Below, piece after piece: positions 26,952-36,494 of a stretch of 64,000 nt of DNA. The stretch spans positions 1,696,501 through 1,760,500 of the forward strand of contig NZ_CP077091.1 in NCBI RefSeq assembly GCF_014268595.2, in the 5' to 3' direction. Source of the stretch: Pseudomonas hamedanensis (lineage in GTDB: Bacteria > Pseudomonadota > Gammaproteobacteria > Pseudomonadales > Pseudomonadaceae). A program made the translations under genes and the position numbers. Position 1 is the stretch's first letter. Every line of letters begins with the position of its first letter. The notes under the pieces are model-generated. The model searched no databases, was not told where the DNA came from, and saw nothing but the letters and a program-made list of their open reading frames with translations.

Positions 26952-28039
26952 ACGCGGCGTCCACCCCGTGCGCCGCGCTGCCGATCATTCATTTGCTCAG
27001 CAGCGGCGGCTTCTATGGGGCCGAGCGGATGTTGCTGGATCATTGCCAGGCGACGTCGGGGCAGCACCAAGTGCTGTTTCTCGACGCCCCGGCAGAATTG
27101 ATCGAGCGCTTTCGCAACGCCGGGGTGGACGCTCGCGGCTGTGCCGGGCTCGGCCGGCTGCTGCGGCATTTGCATCAGCGCCGTGGTGATCGGCCGTTGC
27201 TCAACACACACAACTTCAAAGGGCTGTTGTTTGGCTGGATCGGCGCAACGCTGTTGCGCCTGCCGCTGGTAATCACCCAGCACGGTTTCACTCCGCGCAG
27301 TCGCAAGCAGAAGTTTTACACCTGGTTGAGCCTGCAACTGTGCCGCACGGCGTCAGTCAAGCGAGTGGTCTGCGTGGCGCAAAGCATTGCCACGCTGCAC
27401 CTTAAGGCCAGCGTGCGGGCAGAGAAGTTGCAGGTCATTCCCAACGGTTTGCCAACAGCGTCGGCCCTCCAGCCGGCGACAGACCGGCAACGCTGGCTGG
27501 CCGGTTACGTCGGTCGGTTGAGCAGCGAAAAAGGCCCGGATCTGTTTCTCGATGCGCTGATTGCCCTGTGTCACCAGCACCCGCAACTGGACGCGGTGAT
27601 GCTCGGTGACGGCCCGGAACGTGAGGCGTTGCAGGCGCGCATCGACGCTGCCGGTTTACAAGAGCGGATTCGCTTGCCCGGCTATCAGACCGCGATGCAA
27701 GGCTGGTGGCAGCAACTTGATGCGCTGGTGATCAGCTCGCGCACCGAGGGCACACCGATGATTTTGCTCGAAGCGATGCAGGCCGGCGTGCCGGTGGTGG
27801 CGTTCGCGGTCGGTGGCATTCCCGACGTCTTGCAGGACCGCCACAACGGCCTGCTCGCGGCGCCGAACGACACCACCGCCCTCGCCCGCCAACTCGACAC
27901 CTTGCTGGCCGAACCGAAGCTGGCTGCGCAGTTGCGCGACAACGCCAGACGCACACAACAGGAGCGCTACGACCTCAAGGCTTTGGCCGAACGCTGGTCG
28001 CAGCTGTACATCCACACGGCACGGGAGGCACGCGCATGA
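26948..28039 (+). CDS. Family 4 glycosyltransferase
   Basis: A 363-residue GT-B glycosyltransferase. The C-terminal domain has YVGRLSSEKGPDLFLDAL near residues 186-203 and the donor-binding ExxxxxxE motif in EGTPMILLEAMQAGVPVVA near 265-283. The N-terminal segment SSGGFYGAERMLLDH is typical of acceptor domains in this family. The start is a TTG that overlaps the Wzz stop, with no ATG until residue 28, so the exact start is uncertain. Sugar specificity cannot be read. Confidence 0.88.
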   Translation: MNAASTPCAALPIIHLLSSGGFYGAERMLLDHCQATSGQHQVLFLDAPAELIERFRNAGVDARGCAGLGRLLRHLHQRRGDRPLLNTHNFKGLLFGWIGATLLRLPLVITQHGFTPRSRKQKFYTWLSLQLCRTASVKRVVCVAQSIATLHLKASVRAEKLQVIPNGLPTASALQPATDRQRWLAGYVGRLSSEKGPDLFLDALIALCHQHPQLDAVMLGDGPEREALQARIDAAGLQERIRLPGYQTAMQGWWQQLDALVISSRTEGTPMILLEAMQAGVPVVAFAVGGIPDVLQDRHNGLLAAPNDTTALARQLDTLLAEPKLAAQLRDNARRTQQERYDLKALAERWSQLYIHTAREARA

Positions 28040-29403
28040 TTTTCCCGCTCTCGATCGTCAGTCTGCTGGCACTGGTCTGCCTGGCTTTACTGGTCAGTCC
28101 TTATCCGTTTCTGGCCCCGGGGGCGGTGCTGGGGCTGCTGGGTTTCACGGTGCTGTATCGCAAACCGTCGTGGGGCCTGTTGGGCATTGCCGCCCTGGTG
28201 CCGTTTGAAGGATTTTTCAAGGACACAGCGTTTTCCGGGAGCAAATTGATCGGTGTTTCGCTGGCCCTGATTCTGGCGTTGCAACTGGCACTGCATCAGC
28301 TTCCATCGCAGCGTCTGCGCAGCAACCTGTGGCGCTACCTGATCGGCTTCATGGCCCTGTACCTGCTGAGCCTGCTCGCCAGCGACAACCTGGGCATGTC
28401 GCAAACGCATCTGCGTGAACTGAGCGTGGGCCTGATCCTGTTCGTGATCACCTTGCTGGTCGGTCGTGAATTGAATCTGGATCTGTTCGCCCGACTGGTC
28501 ACTCTCAGCGTCAGCGCGACCTGCGCGATGGCGATGTTTTCCAGCCGATTCCAGGACAAGGGCCGCGCCGCCGGCCTGCTCGAAGACCCCAACGCGTTTG
28601 CCCTGCTGATCGCCTTCGCCGTGCCGCTGGGCCTGCTGCTGGTGATTCGCAGCCCGAACCTGCTGCACCGTTTGTTTTGGGCGGCCTGCTGCCTGTTGTT
28701 GCTCGGCGGCATGACCAAAACCGAGTCGCGCTCAGGGCTGGTAGTACTGGCCTTGAGTCTGGCCATCGGTGTCTGGCATTACCGTCAGCAGCTCACCCAC
28801 ATCCGCCCCCGGCATTTCGGCTTCGCCATGCTCGGTGCGGCGATCATCCTTCCCCTGGCGATCTACGCAATGCCGGCCGGCTATCTGGCCCGCATTCAGT
28901 CGCTGAGTATCTTGAGCGCCGGCGCCAAGGCCCAGGACGCCTCCCTCGGCCGTCGCGCCTCGTACATTGTCGTCGGCAGCCAGATCATCCGCGAACATCC
29001 GCTGCTCGGCTCCGGCCCCGGCACCTTCCCTTTGCACTACGCAACCACCGGTTATGCCAAGGCGTTTTCGGCCAACCGCAAGATCGGCGATCTGTATCGC
29101 CGGGCCCATAACACCTATCTGGAGATTTTCAGCGAACTGGGTATTCCCGCCGGACTGCTGTTTGTTGGCCTGCTTGGACAGGGCTTCTTCAACCTGATCC
29201 GCGCACGAAGCGCGTGGTTGCAGCGGCGCGAATGGCAGCAGGCGGATTTGATCACCCATCTAGGAATGAGTTTTCTCTCATTGACGCTGTTCCTGATGTT
29301 CCTCAGCGCGCCGAACCTGAAATACCTGTGGATCATGCTTGCGTTGACCTGGGTGCTGCGCCTGAAAGCCGAGCAGGCAGCGCTGACGGAGGCCAGGGCA
29401 TGA
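28036..29403 (+). CDS. Wzy-like polymerase (O-antigen ligase superfamily)
   Basis: A 455-residue membrane protein with about eleven hydrophobic helices. The large periplasmic loop contains GSGPGTFPLHYATTGY and the following helix RAHNTYLEIFSELGIPAGLL, the conserved part of the Wzy_C / O-antigen ligase family. In this locus the role is polymerisation of lipid-linked repeat units in the periplasm. It overlaps both neighbours by four bases. A ligase role is less likely because the locus has Wza and Wzz. Confidence 0.88.
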   Translation: MIFPLSIVSLLALVCLALLVSPYPFLAPGAVLGLLGFTVLYRKPSWGLLGIAALVPFEGFFKDTAFSGSKLIGVSLALILALQLALHQLPSQRLRSNLWRYLIGFMALYLLSLLASDNLGMSQTHLRELSVGLILFVITLLVGRELNLDLFARLVTLSVSATCAMAMFSSRFQDKGRAAGLLEDPNAFALLIAFAVPLGLLLVIRSPNLLHRLFWAACCLLLLGGMTKTESRSGLVVLALSLAIGVWHYRQQLTHIRPRHFGFAMLGAAIILPLAIYAMPAGYLARIQSLSILSAGAKAQDASLGRRASYIVVGSQIIREHPLLGSGPGTFPLHYATTGYAKAFSANRKIGDLYRRAHNTYLEIFSELGIPAGLLFVGLLGQGFFNLIRARSAWLQRREWQQADLITHLGMSFLSLTLFLMFLSAPNLKYLWIMLALTWVLRLKAEQAALTEARA

Positions 29404-30368
29404 GCCAGATCAGCATTGTCATTCCGATGTACAACGAGGCGCGGCACATCGGCCGCACCCTGCTGGCCGCTCGCAAAGCCGCGAACGCCGCCGACATGGA
29501 CTGCGAATTGATCGTCGTCGACAACGGGTCCACGGACGACGGACCACAGATTGCCCGCGCATTCGGCGCTCGGGTGCTGGTGCTGCCCGGCCTGCTGATC
29601 GGCGCTTTGCGCAATCGCGGCGCAGCGATTGCCAGCCACGAATGGCTGGCCTTCATCGATGCCGATATCGAAATGCCCGAGGACTGGCTGCTCGCTTTGT
29701 TCGCGCTTGAGAGGGAGGCTCTGGGCGATGTGTTCGGCCTCGACCTGCACACCCCGGCCGCCGCCCCGTGGTACGCCAGCGCCTGGCAGCGACGCAACCT
29801 GCGGCCATCGCGCAACGTCAGCCGTAGCGTGCAATGGCTGCCCAGCGCCAACCTGTTGATGCGCAGGCGCTGGTTCGACGAGGTCGGTGGTTTCAACGAA
29901 AGCCTGCGCACCGGTGAGGACAAGGAATACACCCTGCGTCTGCACAAACACGGCGCCCGCCTGCTGTCGGTCAACCGAAGCATCGCCCTGCACTGGGGTT
30001 ATGAAATGACTTGGCGCGAATGGGTCGGCAAGGAACTGTGGCGTCAGGGCAGTCACCTGCAATTGCTGCGCACCCACGGTATGAGCCTGCGTCTGCTGCG
30101 TTTTCCGCTGCTGTCAGTGCTGGTGTGGTTGCTCGATGCGCTGGCCATCCTTGCGTTGCTCACGGGCTACGCCCATCAGGCGTTGATGCTGCTGATGCTG
30201 GGCCTGCTGCCGAGTCTGTTGCTCAGCGTGCGGCAAAGCATTCGCCAGCATAACGTCAGCCTGACGTTGCAACTCTGGGGCCTGCACTGGGTGCGTCTGC
30301 ACCTGGCCAGCGCGGCATTGGTGCTCGGTCTGTGTCATTGGAACGCCAGGAGGCCTGCCCGTGGCTGA
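29400..30368 (+). CDS. Family 2 glycosyltransferase with C-terminal membrane helices
   Basis: A 322-residue glycosyltransferase. The GT-A domain shows SIVIPMYNEARHIGRTL at the N-terminus, VVDNGSTDDGP, the metal-binding FIDADIEMPEDW near residues 84-95 and GEDKEYTLRLHKHG near 175-188. The last 90 residues are hydrophobic (two or three helices), so the enzyme is anchored at the inner membrane. The ATG at 29400 overlaps the polymerase stop by four bases; the longer open frame before it lies inside that gene. Confidence 0.9.
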   Translation: MSQISIVIPMYNEARHIGRTLLAARKAANAADMDCELIVVDNGSTDDGPQIARAFGARVLVLPGLLIGALRNRGAAIASHEWLAFIDADIEMPEDWLLALFALEREALGDVFGLDLHTPAAAPWYASAWQRRNLRPSRNVSRSVQWLPSANLLMRRRWFDEVGGFNESLRTGEDKEYTLRLHKHGARLLSVNRSIALHWGYEMTWREWVGKELWRQGSHLQLLRTHGMSLRLLRFPLLSVLVWLLDALAILALLTGYAHQALMLLMLGLLPSLLLSVRQSIRQHNVSLTLQLWGLHWVRLHLASAALVLGLCHWNARRPARG

Positions 30369-31497
30369 ACTCATTTTTTGCCTGTGCCTGTTGCTGCCGA
30401 TGTATGCCTACATCGGCTATCCGCTGCTGCTGACTTTGCTGGCCCCGCTGTTCCCGGCCTGGCGACATGACCCGGCGCCGCCGCTGAATGTCAGCATCGT
30501 CATCGCCGCGCACAACGAGGCACGACACATCGAGCACAAGTTGCGCACGCTGCTCGCCCAGGATTATCAAGCGGCCGCACTGCAAATCATTCTTGCCAGT
30601 GACGGTTCGACCGATGACACCGTGGCCTGCGCGCACAAGATCGTCGATTCGCGCATTACTGTGCTCGACCTGCCGCGCCAGGGCAAAGCCGCCACGCTGA
30701 ATGCCGGCGTCGCTGTGAGCACCGCGGACATTCTGGTCTTCACCGATGCCGACAACCAATGGTCGCGCGACACCCTCGGCCACTTGCTCGCGCCGTTGAG
30801 CGATCCGCAGGTCGGGGCCTGCGCCGGGCACATGGTGATCCCGGTCACCGGTGGCGGCCTGAGCATCGGCGACAGCCTCTATCGGCATTACGAAGGCTGG
30901 TTGCGCCGGGTCGAGAATCGCACCGGCTGCATGGTCTCCGCCGATGGCGCCCTGCTCGCCTTGCGCCGCGAGTTGTTCCAGAACGTGCCGGCCGAGGTCA
31001 ACGACGATTTCTTTATCAGTACCTGCGCGCCGGTGGCGCACAAACGCATCGTCTACGTGCCCCAGGCCCAGGTGATCGACCAGGGCGTCGACGAAGCGGA
31101 CAAGCAGTGGCGTCGCCGCCAGCGGGTCACGGTCGGTGGCCTGCAGAGCCTGGCGCAACGCAGTGAACTGCTAAATCCATTCAAGCACGGCCTGTATTCG
31201 ATCGCGTTGATCAGCCACAAACTGATCCGTCGACTGGCGCCGATACTCCTGCTGCCGCTGCTGTTGAGCAATTTCTGGCTGTGGAACGAGCACGGTTTTT
31301 ATCGCTTGAGCCTTATCGGGCAATTGACCGGTTACTCGATTGCCATCGCCGGCCTGCTGGATTCGCAACACCGTTTGCCCAAACCGTTTCGCCTCGCGGC
31401 ATTCCTGCTGGTGACACTGGCCGGCATGAGCGCGGGCCTGTGGCAGTTCCTGCGCGGGCAGCGGTACGCACAATGGAATCCCGACCAGAATCGTTGA
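30361..31497 (+). CDS. Family 2 glycosyltransferase, membrane-bound
   Basis: A 378-residue membrane glycosyltransferase: one N-terminal helix (LIFCLCLLLPMYAYIGYPLL), a GT-A domain with SIVIAAHNEARHIEHKL, FTDADNQWS and a QWRRRQRVTVGG segment resembling the QxxRW motif of processive enzymes, and three C-terminal helices. The GTG start at 30361 overlaps the previous gene by eight bases. It most likely adds one of the sugars of the repeat unit. With the family 4 and the other family 2 enzyme it brings the locus to three transferases after priming, predicting a repeat of about four sugars. Confidence 0.88.
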   Translation: MAELIFCLCLLLPMYAYIGYPLLLTLLAPLFPAWRHDPAPPLNVSIVIAAHNEARHIEHKLRTLLAQDYQAAALQIILASDGSTDDTVACAHKIVDSRITVLDLPRQGKAATLNAGVAVSTADILVFTDADNQWSRDTLGHLLAPLSDPQVGACAGHMVIPVTGGGLSIGDSLYRHYEGWLRRVENRTGCMVSADGALLALRRELFQNVPAEVNDDFFISTCAPVAHKRIVYVPQAQVIDQGVDEADKQWRRRQRVTVGGLQSLAQRSELLNPFKHGLYSIALISHKLIRRLAPILLLPLLLSNFWLWNEHGFYRLSLIGQLTGYSIAIAGLLDSQHRLPKPFRLAAFLLVTLAGMSAGLWQFLRGQRYAQWNPDQNR

Positions 31498-31510
31498 GAG
31501 GACGCATGCC

Positions 31511-32512
31511 ATGGCGATCAAACAGCTGATAAAACGCACCAGCGGTTGGCTCTATCTCAACTCATCCGTGGGGCGCAACCAGTTGCACGGCGCGGGCGTG
31601 ATCCTGATGCTGCACCGCGTGCTGGCCAATGACCGCGCCGCCAACCTGCCGCACCGCAATGAGCTGTGCGTCGGCCCGCAGGCGTTCGAACACCTGCTGA
31701 TGTGGCTGCGCAAGCATTTCGATTGCGTGCCGCTGATGGAACTGCTCCAGCCCAACGCCCTGCGCACCGAACGCCCGCAAGTGGCGCTGACCTTTGATGA
31801 CGGCTGGCGGGACAACGCGGTGCACGCCTATCCGCTGCTGCAAAAACACCAAGTGCCGGCGAGCGTTTTTCTTTCTACTGATTTTATTGGCAGCCGGCAG
31901 CGCTTCTGGTGGGAAAGCGTTGGCGAAACGCTGTGGGGCAGTCATGGCGACAAGGCGCGGATGCACCTGATCGAATACCTGCGCATCACCGGTCACCCGC
32001 TGCCGGTGCTGCTCGACGATATCGACGTCGACCGGCGCAGCCTGGCGTTGCTGCATTATCTGCAAGGGTTAAAAAGCCTCGACCCGCAGGAACTTGAACG
32101 TCTGACCGATGAGTGTCCGCCGGAGTCGTTGCCGCAAGCGCTGGACTGGCATCAGGTGCGCGCCATGGAAGCCTCCGGTCTGGTGCGTTTCGGCCCACAC
32201 GGCGCCAGTCATGCGATCCTCACCGGACTGGACGACGTGCGTCTGCACGAAGAAATCAGCCGTAGCCGCGATGCCTTGCACAACGGCTGCAATCGTCCCT
32301 TGCCGGTGTATTGCTACCCCAACGGCGATAACGATCAGCGGGTCCGCGAGCAGGTCGCCAACCACGATTATCCGTTTGCGCTTGGCACGGCCACCGGACT
32401 TTATCGCGGCGCCGGCGATCCTCTGAACCTGCCGCGCTTCGGCGTCAGCCAACGCACCGCGCGCAATCCGGAGCTGCTGTCGTTACGGATCTTTCGCGGG
32501 GCACGGCCATGA
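31511..32512 (+). CDS. Polysaccharide deacetylase, NodB fold, cytoplasmic
   Basis: A 333-residue carbohydrate esterase family 4 type protein. Motif 1 is ALTFDDGWRDN (residues about 94-104) with the catalytic and metal aspartates; motif 2 is GPHGASHAIL, with the expected H-x3-H pair. There is no signal peptide, so it would act on lipid-linked sugars or precursors in the cytoplasm, not on exported polymer. GAGAGGACGC lies before the ATG. Deacetylation would need N-acetylated sugars in the repeat unit. Confidence 0.88.
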   Translation: MAIKQLIKRTSGWLYLNSSVGRNQLHGAGVILMLHRVLANDRAANLPHRNELCVGPQAFEHLLMWLRKHFDCVPLMELLQPNALRTERPQVALTFDDGWRDNAVHAYPLLQKHQVPASVFLSTDFIGSRQRFWWESVGETLWGSHGDKARMHLIEYLRITGHPLPVLLDDIDVDRRSLALLHYLQGLKSLDPQELERLTDECPPESLPQALDWHQVRAMEASGLVRFGPHGASHAILTGLDDVRLHEEISRSRDALHNGCNRPLPVYCYPNGDNDQRVREQVANHDYPFALGTATGLYRGAGDPLNLPRFGVSQRTARNPELLSLRIFRGARP

Positions 32513-33816
32513 GTCGCGGCAGCTACCTCAGGCATCTGGCGCTGAGCATGGGCACCAAACTGGCAATGATCGCCCTGCGCCTGCTGCGCAATGTGTTGCT
32601 GGCGCGGATTCTCGGCCCCAGCGAACGCGGGTTGTTCGCCCTGCTCAGCACCCTGCCGGATCTGATCAGTGCGGCCACCAGCGGCGGCTTGAATTCGGCA
32701 GTCGGTTATCAAGCGGCCAACCAGCGGCCGATGGGTTTGTTGCTCGCTCAGGTGTTGGTGTTTGGCTGTCTGCTGGCCGGGCTGCTGACATTGCTGGTGG
32801 TCGCGCTGGCGCGAGAATTTGGCAGTGAACTCGATGTCACGATGCAGCTCGGTCTGCTGGCGTGGCTGTTGCTGCTGGCGGTACCGCTGACGGTTCTCAA
32901 AAGCGGCCTGCTGACCTTGCACAACGCGTCGGGCGGCGTGGTCGCGTTCAATGTCTTGCGTCTGATCGAATCGCTGGCGCCGCTGCTGCTGTTTGTTGCG
33001 CTGTTCTGGATGTGGAAAGAAGCGGCACTCGAAGCCGCACTGATCAGTTGGCTGGCCGGTATCAGTTTGGTGGTGCTGGTGGGCTGGATGTGGCTCAAAC
33101 GCGCACAACCACTGCAACTGCAATGGGACCGTGCGAGCCAGAACGAGCTGCTGCGATTCAGTGCGCGCAGCCATCCGGACCTGCTGTTTCAACAGGTCAT
33201 TCTGCGCTCCGACTATTTGTTTATCGGCGCCCTGTTGGGCAGCACTGCGCTCGGCCATTACGCCATGGCCAGTGCCGCCGCTGAACTGCTGCTGATCGTT
33301 CCGGAAGCGGTCACCACACCGCTGATGAAGCGCCTGCTGCAACAGGACAAAGGCATGGACAAGGTCACTCCGCTGGCGCTGCGCCTGACCGCCACAGTGA
33401 TGCTCGGCGCCTGCGTCACCATGGCGCTGATCGGCGAATGGCTGATCGTGACCCTGTTCGGCGTCGCCTACCAACCGGCTTATCCAGCGCTGCTGGCATT
33501 GCTGCCGGGGCTGCTGGGCCTGTGCTACGCAAGCATTCTGCGCCTAGACCTGATCGGCAAGAATCGCCCGGCGACCGTCTCGCTGATGATGGGCGTGGGC
33601 GCGTTGCTCAATCTGGGGCTGAACCTGCTGCTCATCCCGAGCCACGGCATCGTCGGCGCAGCGGCGGCGTCTTCGATTGCTTATCTGGCAGTGACCCTGG
33701 CGATGCTGGTGCTTTATTGCAGACTGAGCGGCGTGCCGTTCTGGCACACGCTGTTCATCCTGCCCGGTGACATCGCTCCGATGTGGCTGATGCTACACCG
33801 CAGGAAAGCCGCATGA
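32509..33816 (+). CDS. Wzx-like flippase (MOP exporter superfamily)
   Basis: A 435-residue membrane protein with about twelve helices, beginning MSRGSYLRHLALSMGTKLA and carrying RNVLLARILGPSERGLFAL, the typical first-helix region of polysaccharide flippases. It would move lipid-linked repeat units to the periplasmic face for polymerisation. It overlaps the deacetylase gene and the following gene by four bases each. This completes the Wzx/Wzy set. Confidence 0.9.
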   Translation: MSRGSYLRHLALSMGTKLAMIALRLLRNVLLARILGPSERGLFALLSTLPDLISAATSGGLNSAVGYQAANQRPMGLLLAQVLVFGCLLAGLLTLLVVALAREFGSELDVTMQLGLLAWLLLLAVPLTVLKSGLLTLHNASGGVVAFNVLRLIESLAPLLLFVALFWMWKEAALEAALISWLAGISLVVLVGWMWLKRAQPLQLQWDRASQNELLRFSARSHPDLLFQQVILRSDYLFIGALLGSTALGHYAMASAAAELLLIVPEAVTTPLMKRLLQQDKGMDKVTPLALRLTATVMLGACVTMALIGEWLIVTLFGVAYQPAYPALLALLPGLLGLCYASILRLDLIGKNRPATVSLMMGVGALLNLGLNLLLIPSHGIVGAAAASSIAYLAVTLAMLVLYCRLSGVPFWHTLFILPGDIAPMWLMLHRRKAA

Positions 33817-35732
33817 AGCGCCTGGCCCTGCTGCTCGGACTGGGCATGACGCTGCACGCCTTCGCGGCGCCCATGCAGTGGGGCGAGATCCGCGACGGCA
33901 GCCTGTATCTGCGAGCCGATCGCCCGGATACCGTCACCGTGCGCTGGGTTCCGGCGTGGCAGGCTGACGCCAATGAAGAGCATATCTATCTGCTCGACGG
34001 TCAGGGCCGTTTGCAGGGCGAACGGTCGATCAAAGCCAGTGAAACCCACGGTTCGCAGCGCTGGCCTTTGGTGCCGGGGGCTGCCAGTTATCGCCTGGAG
34101 ATTCCCGGCTACAGTTTCCGCAGTTACCGCGTCGAGCATGACGATAAGACCGTGGCGCTGTTCAGTCCCGCCAAAGTGCATTTCAGTGTCGAAACCCGCA
34201 ATGGCGATGAGCTGTTTTTCAAGGTGGCACCGGGCGAACACGCGGTGCTGAACGGCAAATACCATGGCGGCGTCAACGCACTGCAAGCACAGCGCGTGGA
34301 CGATGGACAACAGCTGTCGCTGGCCCTCAAGCCCCACCGTGCCTATTGGCAATTCGATCAAGTGGCCTTGCCGGTCAGCGACCGCGAACAGACGTGGCGG
34401 TTGCGCCTGCTGGGCAGCGGCAAAGCGGCGTTCTGGCTCGACGGCACGGCCAACCTGTTTGCGCAGAATCCCGAGCACCTCCAGCCATTGCATGAAGAAC
34501 CGGGCCAGACTCGCCTGACCCTGCACACCAAGGTGCTCGGACGCACGCCGGATCTGGGCATTGCCCTGCCCAATCTCATGCCGCCCGCGACCAGTCATGC
34601 TGCACTGGATGCCTTGAAACCGAGTGCGGCGAGTTATTACAGCTACGTTGACGTCACTTCGAAAAATGCCCGTTTCGAAGACCCGGTTCGCAAGCTCTAT
34701 CAGACTCGCTTTGGCATCCGCCAGGACATCACCCTGCTCGCCGGCACCGGGCGTCGGGCCGATTTGCGCGCCGATGTGCAAAGCAGCAACGGCCTTGAAG
34801 CCTGGCTCGCCAGCACTCGCGCACTGGGTGGCCAAGGCACGCATTACATCGGCTTTGCCGACGAGCCGAACCTCAATTATTCGAGCTACGAAGATTATCG
34901 GGCGATTTTTGCCAGCATGGCCCGCCAGGTGCGCAGCGATCCGGCCAATGCCAAGGCCGGGGTGCGTATCGCCATGCCTGCCAGCTCACGCTTGGTCAAC
35001 GGGCCGTTCACTCGCAACGCGGCGGGCAAACGCGGGATCGACTGGGCCCGGCAACTGCTCAACGAATCCGCCGATCAGGTCGACGCATTGGCCTGGCACG
35101 AATGGATGGTGCGCGACTTGCTCGCGACCCGGGTCTACCGCGACAGCGTGCGCCGTGCCGCCGAGCTGGTCGGTCTCGACAGTCAGGGTCAACCGCGCAA
35201 GGCCTTGCTGCTGGACCAGACCAACCTGTCCAGCGGCTCCAGCCTTAGCCCCTACGATCAGGAAACCCATTACGCCGCGCTGTGGTGGGCCTCGGTCGTC
35301 ATCAATGCTTCTCAGGACGGCTTGTTGACCATGCTCAATTGGTTTCAGGCAGCCGATGAGCCGCCGTATGCCAAGGGCATGGTGCGGATTCTGGACAACG
35401 GCCGCGTCGAGCTGAAACCGGTGGGCCTTGCCCAGCAATTCATCGCTCGGCACTGGCTGCCGCACGTGCTGCAACTGGATAACGACGCTTTCGAAGTGGA
35501 TGTGCTGGCGATGGCCAGCGGCGAGCAGCGCACGTTGCTCGGGGTGAACAAAGGCACACGCCTGCAACGCGTTGATCTGAGCGGCGCCCAGTGCCCGCTT
35601 AACCAAGGCGCCCTGCGTTTCTTCGGCGCCGACAATCGCAGCCGCGACGTACCGTTTGCCTGCGAAAACGGCCGCCTGCGTTTCCAATTGCCAGGGCAAA
35701 CCCTGTTTGCCCTGGACTGGAGCGCTTCATGA
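33813..35732 (+). CDS. Secreted glycoside-hydrolase-like protein of the polysaccharide locus
   Basis: A 639-residue protein with a signal peptide (MKRLALLLGLGMTLHAFA, cleavage before APMQW). The N-terminal 280 residues look beta-rich. The middle part resembles a clan A TIM-barrel glycosidase: HYIGFADEPNLNYSSYEDY places Glu351 where the acid/base NEP motif would be, and AWHEWMVRDLL and LLLDQTNLSSG follow. I cannot name a family. By analogy with PslG it could trim or release polymer in the periplasm. The frame continues ten codons upstream into wzx, but the ATG at 33813 gives the signal peptide and the four-base overlap seen across the locus. Confidence 0.75.
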   Translation: MKRLALLLGLGMTLHAFAAPMQWGEIRDGSLYLRADRPDTVTVRWVPAWQADANEEHIYLLDGQGRLQGERSIKASETHGSQRWPLVPGAASYRLEIPGYSFRSYRVEHDDKTVALFSPAKVHFSVETRNGDELFFKVAPGEHAVLNGKYHGGVNALQAQRVDDGQQLSLALKPHRAYWQFDQVALPVSDREQTWRLRLLGSGKAAFWLDGTANLFAQNPEHLQPLHEEPGQTRLTLHTKVLGRTPDLGIALPNLMPPATSHAALDALKPSAASYYSYVDVTSKNARFEDPVRKLYQTRFGIRQDITLLAGTGRRADLRADVQSSNGLEAWLASTRALGGQGTHYIGFADEPNLNYSSYEDYRAIFASMARQVRSDPANAKAGVRIAMPASSRLVNGPFTRNAAGKRGIDWARQLLNESADQVDALAWHEWMVRDLLATRVYRDSVRRAAELVGLDSQGQPRKALLLDQTNLSSGSSLSPYDQETHYAALWWASVVINASQDGLLTMLNWFQAADEPPYAKGMVRILDNGRVELKPVGLAQQFIARHWLPHVLQLDNDAFEVDVLAMASGEQRTLLGVNKGTRLQRVDLSGAQCPLNQGALRFFGADNRSRDVPFACENGRLRFQLPGQTLFALDWSAS

Positions 35733-35800
35733 ACCGGCCTGCGCTGTTCTGCCCCGCGAACCGGTTGCTGTGCGTGGCACCCTCATCAGGAGAAAGAACC

Positions 35801-36490
35801 ATGGAAGTTTTGCAAAAACTCCGCGGACATATCCGTCGAAAAGGTCTGCGAGCGACCTTGGCGAAGATCCGCAGAATGTACCTTTTTGCCCATCAGGAAC
35901 TGCTGTGGATGCAGCGCGACCTGGTCAGCCCGGTACCGCCGCACAGCCTCAAACCTTACCCGCCACTGCGTGTGATGAAAATCACTGCAGACAACGCCAG
36001 CGCCTTTACTCGTTACTTCGGCGACCGCGTCGGCGTCATGGCCGAGCTGGCCGATGACGGGCACACCGGGCATATGCATGTCGACGAGCACGGTGATGCC
36101 GTGGCGTTTATCTGGGGCACGCCGCACGACTATTTTGATCGGCATTACTACGGCTGCCGGTTCCCGGTAAAACCCGGCGAGTTTTTCGAGTTCGGTGGCG
36201 AACTGGCCCGCGCCTACTGGGGCACAGAGTTGTCGGTGGACCTGCAATTGCAATTGTGGAAAGCCATGGCCACTCAGGGTTGCAGCACAGTGGTCGATGT
36301 CTGTGACTCGAGCAACATCCCGGCGCTCAAGCTGCACCTGCGCATGGGCTATACCGAACAACAGCGGATCATGAATATCTACACGCTGTTCGGCCGCTGG
36401 CGCTTCTATCGCGAAACCCGCTACAGCGGTTCACGCCTCGAAGCGCTGCGTAAACCCTCCCGTCCACCTGTCACAGCCACGGCGACCTGA
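35801..36490 (+). CDS. GNAT-fold acyltransferase, paralogue A
   Basis: A 229-residue protein with a basic helical N-terminus (KLRGHIRRKGLRATLAKIRR), then a GNAT-like domain with FEFGGELARAYWG and VVDVCDSSNIPALKLHLRMGY, the latter resembling the GNAT motif for the end of the acetyl-CoA site. It is clearly related along its full length to the protein at 37682. AGGAGAAAGAACC before the ATG at 35801 decides the start over an upstream ATG at 35729 that overlaps the preceding stop. A role in acylating the sugar repeat is inferred from position. Confidence 0.8.
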   Translation: MEVLQKLRGHIRRKGLRATLAKIRRMYLFAHQELLWMQRDLVSPVPPHSLKPYPPLRVMKITADNASAFTRYFGDRVGVMAELADDGHTGHMHVDEHGDAVAFIWGTPHDYFDRHYYGCRFPVKPGEFFEFGGELARAYWGTELSVDLQLQLWKAMATQGCSTVVDVCDSSNIPALKLHLRMGYTEQQRIMNIYTLFGRWRFYRETRYSGSRLEALRKPSRPPVTATAT

Positions 36491-36494
36491 ACCT

